Source: Bin87 sp034421995 (GTDB lineage Bacteria; Chloroflexota; Dehalococcoidia; Lucifugimonadales; UBA3495). Taken from it: a stretch of DNA of 30,764 bases. The translations under genes and the position numbers were made by a program. The number at the start of each line of letters is the position of its first letter. The first letter of the stretch is position 1. Below are positions 1 to 7,093 of the stretch, piece after piece. The stretch is taken from contig DAOUJY010000033.1 in assembly GCA_034421995.1 (NCBI GenBank), positions 1 to 30,764 of the forward strand. The letters run 5' to 3'. The notes under the pieces are model-generated. The model was not told the DNA's origin, did no database searches, and saw only the letters and a program-made list of their open reading frames with translations.

Positions 1-2
1 CC

Positions 3-89
3 GCCTTCAACCTATTGGTGAACTGGAATGGCTTGGAACCTGACGAAACCGGACGCATCCATCGCTCCATCGCTAACTTCACCCTCTGA
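3..89 (+). CDS. C-terminal end of an unrecognised protein (5' partial)
   Basis: An open frame enters from the left edge and stops at TGA 87-89. It gives 28 residues ending in ...IHRSIANFTL. No start lies inside the window and the fragment is too short to assign to a family. It sits 26 bases before the next possible gene on the same strand. The call rests only on an uninterrupted frame reaching the window edge, so it could be chance. Confidence 0.3.
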   Translation, partial: AFNLLVNWNGLEPDETGRIHRSIANFTL

Positions 90-115
90 CACAAACTAGC
101 ACCAACGGTTATGTA

Positions 116-382
116 ATGAGAATATGGAGAAGATCGGTCAAGCCAACAACACACTATCAGAGTGTAAAAAGTCGAGCAGCTCTGTATATGATCGTCGCCG
201 GCTGTGTGGCGTTTACATGCACACTAATATCTTTGTTTTTCGCGGAGCTGGGAGTAGTCCTGTTTTTAGCCGGAACAAGTCTCGGGTTCTTTCTAGTCGG
301 CTTTCAACAACAGATTGATGCGATGGCAGCAAGTCCCGATGATTCGCCAAGGAGGGAACCGGATGGTGAGCAAGATACGTGA
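116..382 (+). CDS. Small two-helix membrane protein, unknown function
   Basis: The 88-residue product has a basic N-terminus (MRIWRRSVK). A long hydrophobic stretch follows at about residues 21-63, long enough for two membrane helices with a short turn, and then an acidic, hydrophilic tail (ASPDDSPRREPDGEQD). The basic side probably stays in the cytoplasm. I do not recognise a family. There is no clear Shine-Dalgarno sequence before ATG 116, so an inner ATG at 188 is possible. The gene overlaps the next small membrane gene by 20 bases, which suggests coupled expression. The 116-500 stretch is more AT-rich than its surroundings. Confidence 0.45.
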   Translation: MRIWRRSVKPTTHYQSVKSRAALYMIVAGCVAFTCTLISLFFAELGVVLFLAGTSLGFFLVGFQQQIDAMAASPDDSPRREPDGEQDT

Positions 383-503
383 AATCGTTTCCGACGAAGA
401 TTTTGCAGAATGGGTAAAGGCATTTATACCAATCGCCCTCATCATAGCGTTGGCAATCGCCTTTGTTACGGTTTCGCTGGCCAGGGGTGGCATCGGCCAG
501 TGA
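363..503 (+). CDS. Small single-helix membrane protein, unknown function
   Basis: This gene encodes 46 residues. An amphipathic acidic N-terminus (MVSKIREIVSDEDFAEWVKA) leads into one hydrophobic helix at about residues 21-39, and the protein ends in GGIGQ. I chose ATG 363 over an in-frame ATG at 315 because AGGAGGGA lies just upstream of 363 at good spacing and the longer version would add an unlikely tail. It overlaps the 3' end of the preceding membrane gene. No family is recognised. A two-component small membrane complex is possible but is inference. Confidence 0.5.
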   Translation: MVSKIREIVSDEDFAEWVKAFIPIALIIALAIAFVTVSLARGGIGQ

Positions 504-600
504 CGAGCGGGATCGGCGGGGGTAGCTAACCGTTTATCCGCAGGCTGTTGAGAGATGTCTTCTAATGTTCACAATTGTAACAAGGTCCCGGTGCTCCCGG

Positions 601-629
601 TTGACGCCGCCCCGCCTGACGGGTATATC
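601..629 (+). promoter_or_regulatory. Candidate sigma-70 promoter for the ThDP decarboxylase genes
   Basis: TTGACG at 601-606 and TATATC at 624-629 are separated by 17 bases, about 65 bases before the ATG at 695. The -35 box is close to consensus and the -10 box only fair. The rest of the 504-694 gap shows no gene. Confidence 0.4.
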
Positions 630-694
630 TGTGGACGGCAATTCGGCGCCGGCGCCGGTTGCCCCAAACATTGATTAGCAGGCAGGTGTCCCCC

Positions 695-1204
695 ATGGCC
701 GAGTTGAGTCCCGCCACCGTCCTGGCGGAGTTGAAGAAGAACGGCGCAACCCACGTGGTCTGGCTGCCCGACAGCGAGACCAACTTTCTCTACGTGCTGA
801 TGAGCGAGGAGCCCAGCCTGGACCTGGTGCCCGTCAGCCGGGAGGGCCACGCCTTTTCCACCGCGGCCGGCCTGGCCGCCGGCGGCAAGAAGCCGGTCAT
901 CCTCATCCAGAACACCGGCATGATGGAGTCGGGCGACTCCCTGCGCGGCTGGGGCATCGGCATGAACGTGCCCGTGGTGATGATGGTGGGCTACCGGGGC
1001 TGGACCCGCCACGGCGTCATCAACGACACCGCCGCCTTTTACACCGAGCGGTTCCTCCACGCCTTCAACATCAACTACTACCTGGTTGAATCGGACGAGG
1101 ACGCCGACCGCATCTCCATCGCCTTCGCTGAGGCCGAGCGGAACAAGCGCCCGGTGGCCGTGCTGGTGGGCGACGAGTACCACGGCTTCAATGTGAGCCG
1201 TTAA
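695..1204 (+). CDS. comD: ThDP-dependent decarboxylase, alpha subunit (sulfopyruvate/phosphonopyruvate decarboxylase type)
   Basis: The 169-residue protein is the pyrimidine-binding half of a split thiamine-diphosphate decarboxylase. The Glu expected to activate the cofactor is E50 in PVSREGHAFSTAAGL, and the conserved QNTGMMESGDS loop follows at about 72-82. Its length matches separate ComD-type subunits. The second half of the active site is encoded by the next gene at 1270, so the pair should form one heteromeric enzyme. Known relatives decarboxylate 3-sulfopyruvate to sulfoacetaldehyde or phosphonopyruvate to phosphonoacetaldehyde, and sequence alone does not separate these. I chose ATG 695 rather than the in-frame TTG 659, which would add an atypical leader. 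A 28-bp palindrome follows the stop by 4 bases. Confidence 0.8.
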   Translation: MAELSPATVLAELKKNGATHVVWLPDSETNFLYVLMSEEPSLDLVPVSREGHAFSTAAGLAAGGKKPVILIQNTGMMESGDSLRGWGIGMNVPVVMMVGYRGWTRHGVINDTAAFYTERFLHAFNINYYLVESDEDADRISIAFAEAERNKRPVAVLVGDEYHGFNVSR

Positions 1205-1208
1205 AGAT

Positions 1209-1236
1209 GTAGGGGCGAATAATTATTCGCCCCTAC
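1209..1236. repeat. 28-bp dispersed palindrome, family A, copy 1
   Basis: A perfect inverted repeat whose left arm begins GTAGGGGCGAAT and whose right arm is its exact complement. It lies between the two decarboxylase subunit genes, directly before the AGGAAG ribosome site of the second. Near-identical copies occur at 21715-21742 and 23808-23834. Confidence 0.9.
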
Positions 1237-1269
1237 GGACGTGGCCCGTAACGATAGGAAGTGACCAAT

Positions 1270-1854
1270 ATGATGAAAACGGCGGAAATGCTGGAGATTT
1301 TCAACCGGCATCGCGGCGACGCGGTGGTGATACCGGGACGCGGCGGGCGGCACTGGGTGGAGATGAGCGACCAGCCCGACCGGGACCTGCCCCTGGGCGA
1401 CCCGGCCATGGGCGGCCACGCCTCCTTTGCCCTGGGCCTGGCCCTGGCCATCCCCGACCAGCGGGTGGTGCTGTTCGACTCCGAGGGCGACGTGCTGATG
1501 GGCATGGGCGCGCTGCCCACCATCGCCGAGAAGGCGCCGGCCAATCTGTACCACTTCATGCTGGACAACGGCGTGTATGCCACCACCGGCGGCCAGCCCG
1601 TGCCCAACGCCGAGCAGATGGAGTACGACGTGGTGGCCCAGGGCTGCGGCTATCCCGCCACCTACTCCATCGACAACCTGGAGGACTTCGCCGGCCAGAT
1701 CGAGGAAATCCTCGGCCAGCCCGGCCCCGTCTTCGTCGCCCTCAAAATCGACCCCGAAGTCATCAACGAGCCCATCAACGCCCGGCCCCAGTGGCAGCGT
1801 AAAATCCGCAACCAGGCCGTGGCCGATATGCAGGCGGAGCTGGGGATCGGGTGA
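1270..1854 (+). CDS. comE: ThDP-dependent decarboxylase, beta subunit (sulfopyruvate/phosphonopyruvate decarboxylase type)
   Basis: The 194-residue protein is the diphosphate-binding half. A GD...DN thiamine-diphosphate/magnesium motif runs from SEGDVLMGMGAL (about 76-87) to the LDNGVYATTGGQP segment (about 105-117), which is typical of ComE-like subunits. GDPAMGGHASFALGLALA precedes it. It should assemble with the alpha subunit at 695. I chose ATG 1270 because AGGAAG at 1256-1261 is well spaced; GTG 1261 lies inside that site. The two genes are separated by a palindromic repeat that may adjust subunit expression. Whether the substrate is sulfopyruvate (organosulfonate metabolism) or phosphonopyruvate cannot be decided here, because no partner such as Xsc or PEP mutase is in the window. 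Confidence 0.8.
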   Translation: MMKTAEMLEIFNRHRGDAVVIPGRGGRHWVEMSDQPDRDLPLGDPAMGGHASFALGLALAIPDQRVVLFDSEGDVLMGMGALPTIAEKAPANLYHFMLDNGVYATTGGQPVPNAEQMEYDVVAQGCGYPATYSIDNLEDFAGQIEEILGQPGPVFVALKIDPEVINEPINARPQWQRKIRNQAVADMQAELGIG

Positions 1855-1905
1855 CGCGCTGTTGCCTTGACGCTGTTGGGCCTGAATGCTACCGTGAGTC
1901 CTGTT

Positions 1906-2802
1906 ATGAGAATCGGAGAATTTGACATCGCCGAACCCGTTCCCGAGTTGCACGAGCCGCACCTGCTGGCGGTGTTGCGGCCCTGGATTGACGTGGGGAA
2001 CGTGGGCAGCCTCGCCCTGGGTCGCATTGAACGGCACCTGCGCAGCCGCGAGTTGGGCCGCCTCTACCGGCCGGGCCGCTACTACGACTTCACTCGCTAC
2101 CGCCCCCGATCCTACCTGGTCAACGGCCAGCGCGAAGTCACTATCCCCAACACCATCATCCGGTACGCCAACCCGGAGGACGGCCAGCACATCCTGACCG
2201 CCCACCTGCTGGAGCCTCACCTCTACGGCGAGGACTACTCGGATGCGCTGCTGGAAATCATCCGACACTTCGGCGTCAAGCAGTACGCCCTGATCGGCGG
2301 GATGTACGACATGGTGCCCCATACCCGCCCGCTGGTGGTATCGGGATTGGGCACCGGGGAGAACGTGGAGCGAGATTACAGCATCGCCAACGCCCGCCCC
2401 AGCAGCTACGAAGGGCCGACCACCATCACCTACACCGTCACGGAGACGGCCACCCGGATGGGGTTGGAGACCCGCGCCTTCGTCGTGCACCTGCCCCAAT
2501 ATCTCAACCTGGACGACGATTATCAGGGTGCGGCCCGCATGATGGGCCTGCTCTGCCGGCTTTACGATCTGCCGGACTACATCGCCCAGGCGGAACGGGG
2601 CCAGAAACAGTACGACGAGCTGACCTCCAAGGATGGACAGCTGCCCGACGGCGACGTGCTGGGCCGCATCGAAGAAATGTACGACAGCGAGTACGGCGCC
2701 GATATCCGCCCGGAACCGACCACCCCGCTGCCCTCCAGCATTGAAGAGTTCCTACAGGGTTTGGGCGCTGATTTGGGCGACGACAACGAGGATTCCCGGT
2801 AA
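1906..2802 (+). CDS. PAC2-family (proteasome assembly chaperone-like) protein
   Basis: The 298-residue protein resembles the bacterial and archaeal PAC2/ATP-grasp-like family. It has an N-terminal strand region (MRIGEFDIAEPVPEL), a central GVKQYALIGGMYDMVPHTRP segment, and VTETATRMGLETRAFVVHLP leading into a helical C-terminus. The final 60 residues are acidic and rich in Gly, Pro and Asp, probably disordered. The family is thought to act in protein complex assembly, but its bacterial role is unsettled. I preferred ATG 1906 to TTG 1867 because MRIGEF matches a normal family start and the upstream extension is not conserved-looking. It lies 51 bases after the decarboxylase beta subunit, on the same strand. 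Confidence 0.75.
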   Translation: MRIGEFDIAEPVPELHEPHLLAVLRPWIDVGNVGSLALGRIERHLRSRELGRLYRPGRYYDFTRYRPRSYLVNGQREVTIPNTIIRYANPEDGQHILTAHLLEPHLYGEDYSDALLEIIRHFGVKQYALIGGMYDMVPHTRPLVVSGLGTGENVERDYSIANARPSSYEGPTTITYTVTETATRMGLETRAFVVHLPQYLNLDDDYQGAARMMGLLCRLYDLPDYIAQAERGQKQYDELTSKDGQLPDGDVLGRIEEMYDSEYGADIRPEPTTPLPSSIEEFLQGLGADLGDDNEDSR

Positions 2803-2831
2803 CAACTGCTGGCCGGCGCTCGGGTAAATTG

Positions 2832-4163
2832 ATGGTCGCCACACGCCACGGGGCCAGCGTTAAACCACACGTCGCCGACCTGCTGCAGCGGCTCATTCGC
2901 TACGACACCACCAACCCGCCCGGCAACGAGCGCGAGTGCGCTGCCCACTGCCGGGACGTGCTCAACGACGCGGGCATCGCCGCCGACTTGATCGGTGACG
3001 ACCCCGACCGGGTCAACGTGGTCAGCCGGTTGCCGGGCCGGGGAGACGCGCCGCCCCTGCTGCTCTACGGCCATCTGGACGTGGTGCCCACGGCGGCCCA
3101 GCCCTGGGATGTGCCGCCCTTTGCCGGCCGTATCCAGGATGGTTACATCTGGGGCCGGGGCGCGCTGGACATGAAAGGCGGCGTTGCCATGATGATGGAC
3201 GCCTTCATGCGCGCCCACCTTGAGGATACCGACCTGCCCGGCGACGTGATACTGGCGTTGGTCAGCGACGAAGAGGCCGGCGGCAACACCGGCGCGGCCT
3301 GGCTGGTTCAGGAGCGGCCCGATTTATTCGACGGCGTGCGCTACGCCCTGGGCGAGTTCGGCGGCTTCAGCAAAACCTATCGGGGCCGCAAGTTCTACAT
3401 GGTGCAGGTGGCCGAAAAGCAGGGCTGCCGGGTTCAGGCCACTGCTCGCGGTTCCGGCGGACACGGCTCCCTGGTCCATCACGATACCGCGCCAACCCGC
3501 ATGGCCCAGTTCCTGGTCAAGCTGGACCAAAAGCCGCTGCCGTTTCACGTCCATCCGGTCACCCGGATGATGATTGAGGCCATGGGCGCCCGCCTGCCCA
3601 GGCTGGAAGGCGCCTTGCTCCAGTTACTGCTCAACCCACGCTGGACCGGCCGGATACTGCGGCGCATGGGGCAAGCCGGCCGCGAGCTGGAACCGCTGTT
3701 CCGGCACACCGCCAACGCCACCATCATCAACGGCGGCGAAAAGGCCAACGTCATCCCCAGCGAGGTTACCGTCAACCTGGACTGCCGTATGCTGCCGGGT
3801 TACACCGCCGATGACCTGCTGGGTGAATTGCAGCACGTCGCCGGCCCCAACATCGAGTTGCAGGCGGTCAACTTCCAGCCCAAGCCCTGGATCTTGGACA
3901 TGGGCCTGTTCGACACTCTGGCCGGTATCATCGGCGAACAGGATCCGGAGGCGGTGTCAGTGCCCATGCTCATGCCCGCCGGCACCGACGGCCGGCACTT
4001 CGCCACGCTGGGCATCCAAACCTACGGCTGGATGCCGATGAACCTGCCGGCCGATTTCGACTTTCTGAAAACGATCCACGCCGCCAACGAGCGGGTGCCG
4101 GTGTCCGCGCTGGAATTCGGGGCGGAGGCGCTGTACCGGCTGCTGAGGCGGTTTCACGGGTGA
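2832..4163 (+). CDS. M20-family zinc metallopeptidase (ArgE/DapE/CPG2-like amidohydrolase)
   Basis: The 443-residue protein has the full set of M20 motifs: YGHLDVVP with metal ligand H81 and D83, GRGALDMKGG with bridging D113, and SDEEAGG with catalytic E147 and ligand E148. The central dimerisation/lid segment, starting near VAEKQGCRVQATARGSGGHGS, separates the two halves of the catalytic domain. These cytosolic enzymes hydrolyse N-acyl amino acids or small peptides using two zinc ions. Its length fits the succinyl-diaminopimelate desuccinylase/acetylornithine deacetylase group, but no lysine or arginine genes are nearby, so the substrate is open. ATG 2832 is used; TTG 2829 is immediately upstream. 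It converges on the gene at 4178 with only 14 bases between stops. Confidence 0.9.
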   Translation: MVATRHGASVKPHVADLLQRLIRYDTTNPPGNERECAAHCRDVLNDAGIAADLIGDDPDRVNVVSRLPGRGDAPPLLLYGHLDVVPTAAQPWDVPPFAGRIQDGYIWGRGALDMKGGVAMMMDAFMRAHLEDTDLPGDVILALVSDEEAGGNTGAAWLVQERPDLFDGVRYALGEFGGFSKTYRGRKFYMVQVAEKQGCRVQATARGSGGHGSLVHHDTAPTRMAQFLVKLDQKPLPFHVHPVTRMMIEAMGARLPRLEGALLQLLLNPRWTGRILRRMGQAGRELEPLFRHTANATIINGGEKANVIPSEVTVNLDCRMLPGYTADDLLGELQHVAGPNIELQAVNFQPKPWILDMGLFDTLAGIIGEQDPEAVSVPMLMPAGTDGRHFATLGIQTYGWMPMNLPADFDFLKTIHAANERVPVSALEFGAEALYRLLRRFHG

Positions 4164-4177
4164 TACAGTATATTTCT

Positions 4178-5008
4178 TCAGCCCCGGCGACCCGGCGGCG
4201 TGTAACGGGGCAGGCTGGCGCCGGCATCGTTTTCGATGAACTCCATCATCGCCGTGACGGTTGCCTTGATTGCCGCCAGAACCCCGGCCTCGTCGGGCAG
4301 CGGTTCTTGCACTCCCTCGTAAGGCGCGTCGATAGCGTACTCATTGAGAAATGAGAAATCGTTGCCGGCTAGGATGCTCTGCCCGTCCGCAAAGGTTCTT
4401 ACGGCGTCCTGCAGTATGCCGATGTTGTGGGAGCGCAGCCAGTCGTTATTTTGGCCGTCGTCGTATTGCAGATAAGCCAGGAAGCCTTTGAGCGCGTTTT
4501 CCAGACATCGCTGGAAGTTGTGGCCTACTTCTTCGTAACCCAAACCCACATCAAGAGCCATTTCGGCTAGCAACACCTGCCGTTGGTAGTTGGTGAAACG
4601 CTGCTCTACGTCCGGCCAGTTGTTGAGTGGGGTGTCCGGGTAGCGGTCGTCTTGCCCCACCGGCTCGTGGTTCATAGCGATGCCGTCCTTGAGGGCCGCG
4701 TAAGTCAGGTGGGTACGAGCCTGCCGGTAGCGGTGAAAGTCGGCGGGACTGTACCGCACCAGGTCAATCTTCAGCGGGCGGCCATAAATTTCCAACACTT
4801 TGGCCTTGCCCTCCTGCAGAGCCCGGCGGTATTTCTCTTTGGTCCCAGCATCAGATTCCGAGATGGTGAAAATGTCGATGTCGGAGTCATCGTTCCAATC
4901 GCCCCGGGCGCGGGAGCCGAACAGGAAGATGTCGATGGGGTGGATGACGTCCCGAACGGATTGAGCAACGGCGATAGCACGGGCATCGTGATTTGGCGTG
5001 GCGCTCAT
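4178..5008 (-). CDS. Fused nucleotidyltransferase (MNT-like) and HEPN-domain protein
   Basis: The 276-residue product joins two domains normally encoded by separate toxin-antitoxin genes. The N-terminal half is a DNA polymerase beta-like nucleotidyltransferase: GSRARGDWNDDSDIDIF at 31-47 supplies the GS and the D43/D45 metal ligands, and D82 in LKIDLV is the likely third acid. The C-terminal half (about 135-265) is helical and HEPN-like, with FQRCLENALKGFLAYL followed by RSHNIGILQD around H194. In two-gene systems the MNT enzyme adenylylates and silences the HEPN RNase; a fusion could do so in cis. I chose ATG 5008 because an AAGGAA ribosome site lies about 9 bases upstream. It is the last gene of a three-gene unit starting at 5808. 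Its activity has not been shown. Confidence 0.8.
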   Translation of the reverse strand: MSATPNHDARAIAVAQSVRDVIHPIDIFLFGSRARGDWNDDSDIDIFTISESDAGTKEKYRRALQEGKAKVLEIYGRPLKIDLVRYSPADFHRYRQARTHLTYAALKDGIAMNHEPVGQDDRYPDTPLNNWPDVEQRFTNYQRQVLLAEMALDVGLGYEEVGHNFQRCLENALKGFLAYLQYDDGQNNDWLRSHNIGILQDAVRTFADGQSILAGNDFSFLNEYAIDAPYEGVQEPLPDEAGVLAAIKATVTAMMEFIENDAGASLPRYTPPGRRG

Positions 5009-5021
5009 CAGGCGGTTCCTT

Positions 5022-5426
5022 CTATGGCGTCCAATCAAAATCGGTTCGCTTGAGCCGCTCTTTAACATCGCGCCTGGCCCGCCGCAACTCGCCGCCGGAT
5101 AGTCCGCCCAAATCGCGGAACTCTACGTTGTAATGATATGGGTTATGGGGTTCTGGCGCATATACCAACGTCCCGCCGGCCGCTTCCAACTCCGCCGCGG
5201 TGTAGGCGATAGATCCTACCGGTGGCACCAGTTCCTGATTTGAGCGTTGCGCCGCGTGCATAGCGTGCAACTCTGCGGGATTTGGAGCGTCTTCCGGAGT
5301 GGGTCCGTCAACGGATAAATCTGGTGGTTCCCGGTTTGTTTTGGGCTGGAATACGGCGTCAAGTATTTCACCGTATCGGTACTGGTCAGCCCAGACTTGT
5401 AGCCAATATCTTTCCGGTCCGGTCAA
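5022..5426 (-). CDS. Hypothetical protein in the NTase-HEPN unit
   Basis: The 134-residue protein is not recognised. It has an aromatic, acidic N-terminal part (MTGPERYWLQVWADQYRYGE), a Pro/Asp-rich middle, and a basic C-terminus (GGELRRARRDVKERLKRTD). The stop lies 13 bases before the NTase-HEPN start. The start is uncertain: TTG 5426 follows a G-rich ribosome-site-like stretch and overlaps the upstream gene by 41 bases, while the first ATG (5261) would discard 55 residues. The large overlap could mean coupled translation, or that a frameshift has split one longer gene of about 260 residues covering both frames. Confidence 0.5.
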   Translation of the reverse strand: MTGPERYWLQVWADQYRYGEILDAVFQPKTNREPPDLSVDGPTPEDAPNPAELHAMHAAQRSNQELVPPVGSIAYTAAELEAAGGTLVYAPEPHNPYHYNVEFRDLGGLSGGELRRARRDVKERLKRTDFDWTP

Positions 5427-5808
5427 CCTCTACCCCCAACTCCACCGCAATTTGTCCCCAAGTGTCCTTTGAGGTCAAGTCCACATCCTCAGCGAGTTCC
5501 ACTTCGCCGATGGCCTGGTTGGGCGCCCGGCACAAATAGCCCGTCTTGTTGACCGTATCGATTTCCAGCGTAAAGGTCCACTCAACCGTTTTCCAGTACA
5601 GGCAAATCATGGCGTCTTCCGGGCCAGTTCCGATGTACGGTTGGGGGTAGTCCGGGCTCCAGAATCCAGCGAAGGCAGAACGCAGCCAGGCAATGTCATC
5701 CGGCGCCGGCCAAGCGTAACCGTCAGGTTTGTAATCGCGCACCATGGCGACGATTTCGTCCAGTTGCTCATCCAGCGATGCAGAAGGAGTTTTGAACGCC
5801 AGCATCAT
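5386..5808 (-). CDS. Hypothetical protein, first gene of the NTase-HEPN unit
   Basis: The 140-residue protein starts MMLAFKTPSASLDEQLDEIV after an AAGGGT ribosome site. A helical N-terminus is followed by a beta-rich middle (PQPYIGTGPEDAMICLYWK, then VEWTFTLEIDTVNKTGYL), like small proteins with a sensor-like strand core that often precede toxin-type genes. That likeness is my impression and not a domain call. It lies 61 bases downstream of rplT, so it might be read through from the ribosomal operon. Its 3' end overlaps the next frame by 41 bases. Confidence 0.55.
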   Translation of the reverse strand: MMLAFKTPSASLDEQLDEIVAMVRDYKPDGYAWPAPDDIAWLRSAFAGFWSPDYPQPYIGTGPEDAMICLYWKTVEWTFTLEIDTVNKTGYLCRAPNQAIGEVELAEDVDLTSKDTWGQIAVELGVEVDRTGKILATSLG

Positions 5809-5819
5809 TGAGACCCTTT

Positions 5820-5841
5820 GCGCCGGCCAACCGACCGGCGC
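5820..5841 (-). terminator. GC-rich hairpin between rplT and the small-gene unit
   Basis: Arms GCGCCGG and CCGGCGC (5820-5826 and 5835-5841) form a 7-bp stem with an 8-base loop, just after rplT on the minus strand. No T-run follows, so it may attenuate or stabilise RNA instead of acting as a true intrinsic terminator. Confidence 0.25.
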
Positions 5842-5869
5842 GACGGTGAACTGATTGTAAGCGCCAGCG

Positions 5870-6232
5870 TCAGGCCGTTGCTGTAGCCCCGTTGGCAATC
5901 GCCACCAGCCGCTCGAAAGCGTCCGGATCCCGAACGGCCATATCGGCCAGCATCTTGCGGTCAATCTCAATGCCGGCGACGTTGAGGCCGTGCATAAATT
6001 GGCTGTAGGTCATCCCGTGCTGCCGGCAAGCGGCGCCGATGCGGATGATCCACAGGCGGCGAAAATCGCCCTTGCGCTGGCGACGGTGCCGGTAGGCGTG
6101 GCTCCACGCGTGCATCACCGCCTCTTTGGCCCACTTGTAGTTGCGCCCCGAGGACGCCTGGTAGCCCTTGGCGGCTTTCAGGATTTTCTTGTGACGGGCG
6201 CGCTTGGTGACGCCCCTTTTGACTCTGGGCAC
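5870..6232 (-). CDS. rplT: 50S ribosomal protein L20
   Basis: The 120-residue protein starts MPRVKRGVTKRARHKKILK and carries the family's basic N-terminal helix and the RNYKWAKEAVMHAWSHAYRHR region. The globular C-terminal domain ends around PDAFERLVA. L20 binds 23S rRNA early in large-subunit assembly. The start codon is GTG with GGAGA about 10 bases upstream. It is the third gene of infC-rpmI-rplT, the usual bacterial order, 25 bases after rpmI. Confidence 0.97.
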   Translation of the reverse strand: MPRVKRGVTKRARHKKILKAAKGYQASSGRNYKWAKEAVMHAWSHAYRHRRQRKGDFRRLWIIRIGAACRQHGMTYSQFMHGLNVAGIEIDRKMLADMAVRDPDAFERLVAIANGATATA

Positions 6233-6257
6233 GGTTGGGGGTTCTCCGTTGGTTTGG

Positions 6258-6458
6258 TTAGACGTCGTAGGGCACCAGCCGGCTCAAACGCTTGACGTCG
6301 GCCTGGTCGAAGCCGATTTTCTGCGCGTACTTGCGGGTGACCTTCTTGGGCTTCTTGCGACGCAGGTGGCTGCTCATCCGCTTGCGGCGCAGCAGCTTGC
6401 CCGAGCCGGTTACGTGGATGCGCGCCTTGGCGCCCTTGTGGGTTTTGAGTTTGGGCAT
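6258..6458 (-). CDS. rpmI: 50S ribosomal protein L35
   Basis: The 66-residue, highly basic protein begins MPKLKTHKGAKARIHVTGSG, with the family's KLLRRKRMSSHLRRKK core. Its length is normal for L35. It begins only 7 bases after the infC stop and precedes rplT, so the three are almost certainly co-transcribed and translationally linked. The ribosome site is weak, consistent with coupling to infC. Confidence 0.97.
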   Translation of the reverse strand: MPKLKTHKGAKARIHVTGSGKLLRRKRMSSHLRRKKPKKVTRKYAQKIGFDQADVKRLSRLVPYDV

Positions 6459-6465
6459 ATTACCG

Positions 6466-7020
6466 TTATTCCGTTGTTACTGCTTCCTTGCGCTCGTTGC
6501 GCGCCGCCGCCGTGGCGCTGGGGATGAGCACCATGGACATGGCGCGGCCTTCCATGGAAGGCTGCTGTTCCAGCCGGATGTCGTCCTTCAACTCTTCGGC
6601 GACGCGCTTCAGCAGAGACAGGCCGTGGTCCTGATGCACCGCCTCGCGCCCGCGGAACCGCACGGTGAGTTTGACCTTGTCGCCGTTGGTGATGAACTGA
6701 CGCACCTTGCGCAGCTTGGCGTCGAAGTCGTGGGTTCCGATGTTGGGGCGGAACCGGACTTCCTTCAGTTCGTTGCTCTTCTGGGATTTGCGGGTCTCGC
6801 GTTCCTTCTTGGACGACAGGTAGCGGAGCTTGCCGTAGTCCAGCAGCCGGGCAACCGGCGGGTCGGCGTTGGGCGCCACTTCCACCAGGTCAAGGTCATT
6901 CATCCGCGCCCGGGAGAGAGCGTCGGACACCGTCATAACGCCAAGCTGCTCGCCATCTTCTCCAATTACTCTTACTCGTGGAACGCGTATCTGTTCGTTG
7001 ACCCTGTACTGCCTGGCGAT
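6466..7020 (-). CDS. infC: Translation initiation factor IF-3, with a rare AUC start
   Basis: The full product is 184 residues. The N-domain begins (I/M)ARQYRVNEQIRVPRVRV and continues IGEDGEQLGVMTVSDAL. The linker and the C-domain (VRFRPNIGTHDFDAKLRKV, VRFRGREAVH) follow. IF-3 binds the 30S subunit, blocks premature subunit joining and rejects non-standard start codons. No ATG, GTG or TTG precedes the conserved N-terminal block. An in-frame TAA sits at 7035-7033, then AAGGAGGT (7034-7027), six bases, and ATC at 7020-7018. A conventional start at ATG 6936 would lose 28 conserved residues. In E. coli infC starts with AUU and represses itself through this codon. The same logic probably applies here. 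It leads the rpmI-rplT operon. Confidence 0.95.
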   Translation of the reverse strand: MARQYRVNEQIRVPRVRVIGEDGEQLGVMTVSDALSRARMNDLDLVEVAPNADPPVARLLDYGKLRYLSSKKERETRKSQKSNELKEVRFRPNIGTHDFDAKLRKVRQFITNGDKVKLTVRFRGREAVHQDHGLSLLKRVAEELKDDIRLEQQPSMEGRAMSMVLIPSATAAARNERKEAVTTE

Positions 7021-7026
7021 AGCGCC

Positions 7027-7034
7027 ACCTCCTT
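7027..7034 (-). promoter_or_regulatory. Strong ribosome binding site that fixes the infC start
   Basis: AAGGAGGT on the minus strand is a near-perfect Shine-Dalgarno sequence, six bases before the ATC at 7020-7018. It overlaps an in-frame TAA, so translation in this frame cannot begin further upstream. Confidence 0.85.
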
Positions 7035-7093
7035 ACAATTTCCTAAGCCGCTGACACGGGCTTCCACAATCAACGGCCCCTAAGTGTTGCCCT

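Noticed and set aside
659..694. TTG start for the ThDP alpha subunit
   Set aside because: It adds 12 atypical residues; ATG 695 fits the family.
1201..2499. Long antisense open frame of 432 codons opposite the ThDP decarboxylase and PAC2 genes
   Set aside because: The translation is low-complexity (Gly, Val, His, Ala rich), as expected from the reverse of GC-rich coding DNA, and the plus-strand genes have clear motifs.
4164..4177. Terminator between the convergent M20 and NTase-HEPN genes
   Set aside because: Only 14 bases separate the stops and no hairpin is visible.
6937..7017. infC as a frameshifted or truncated gene
   Set aside because: The upstream frame is intact and conserved; a rare AUC start with a strong ribosome site explains it better.
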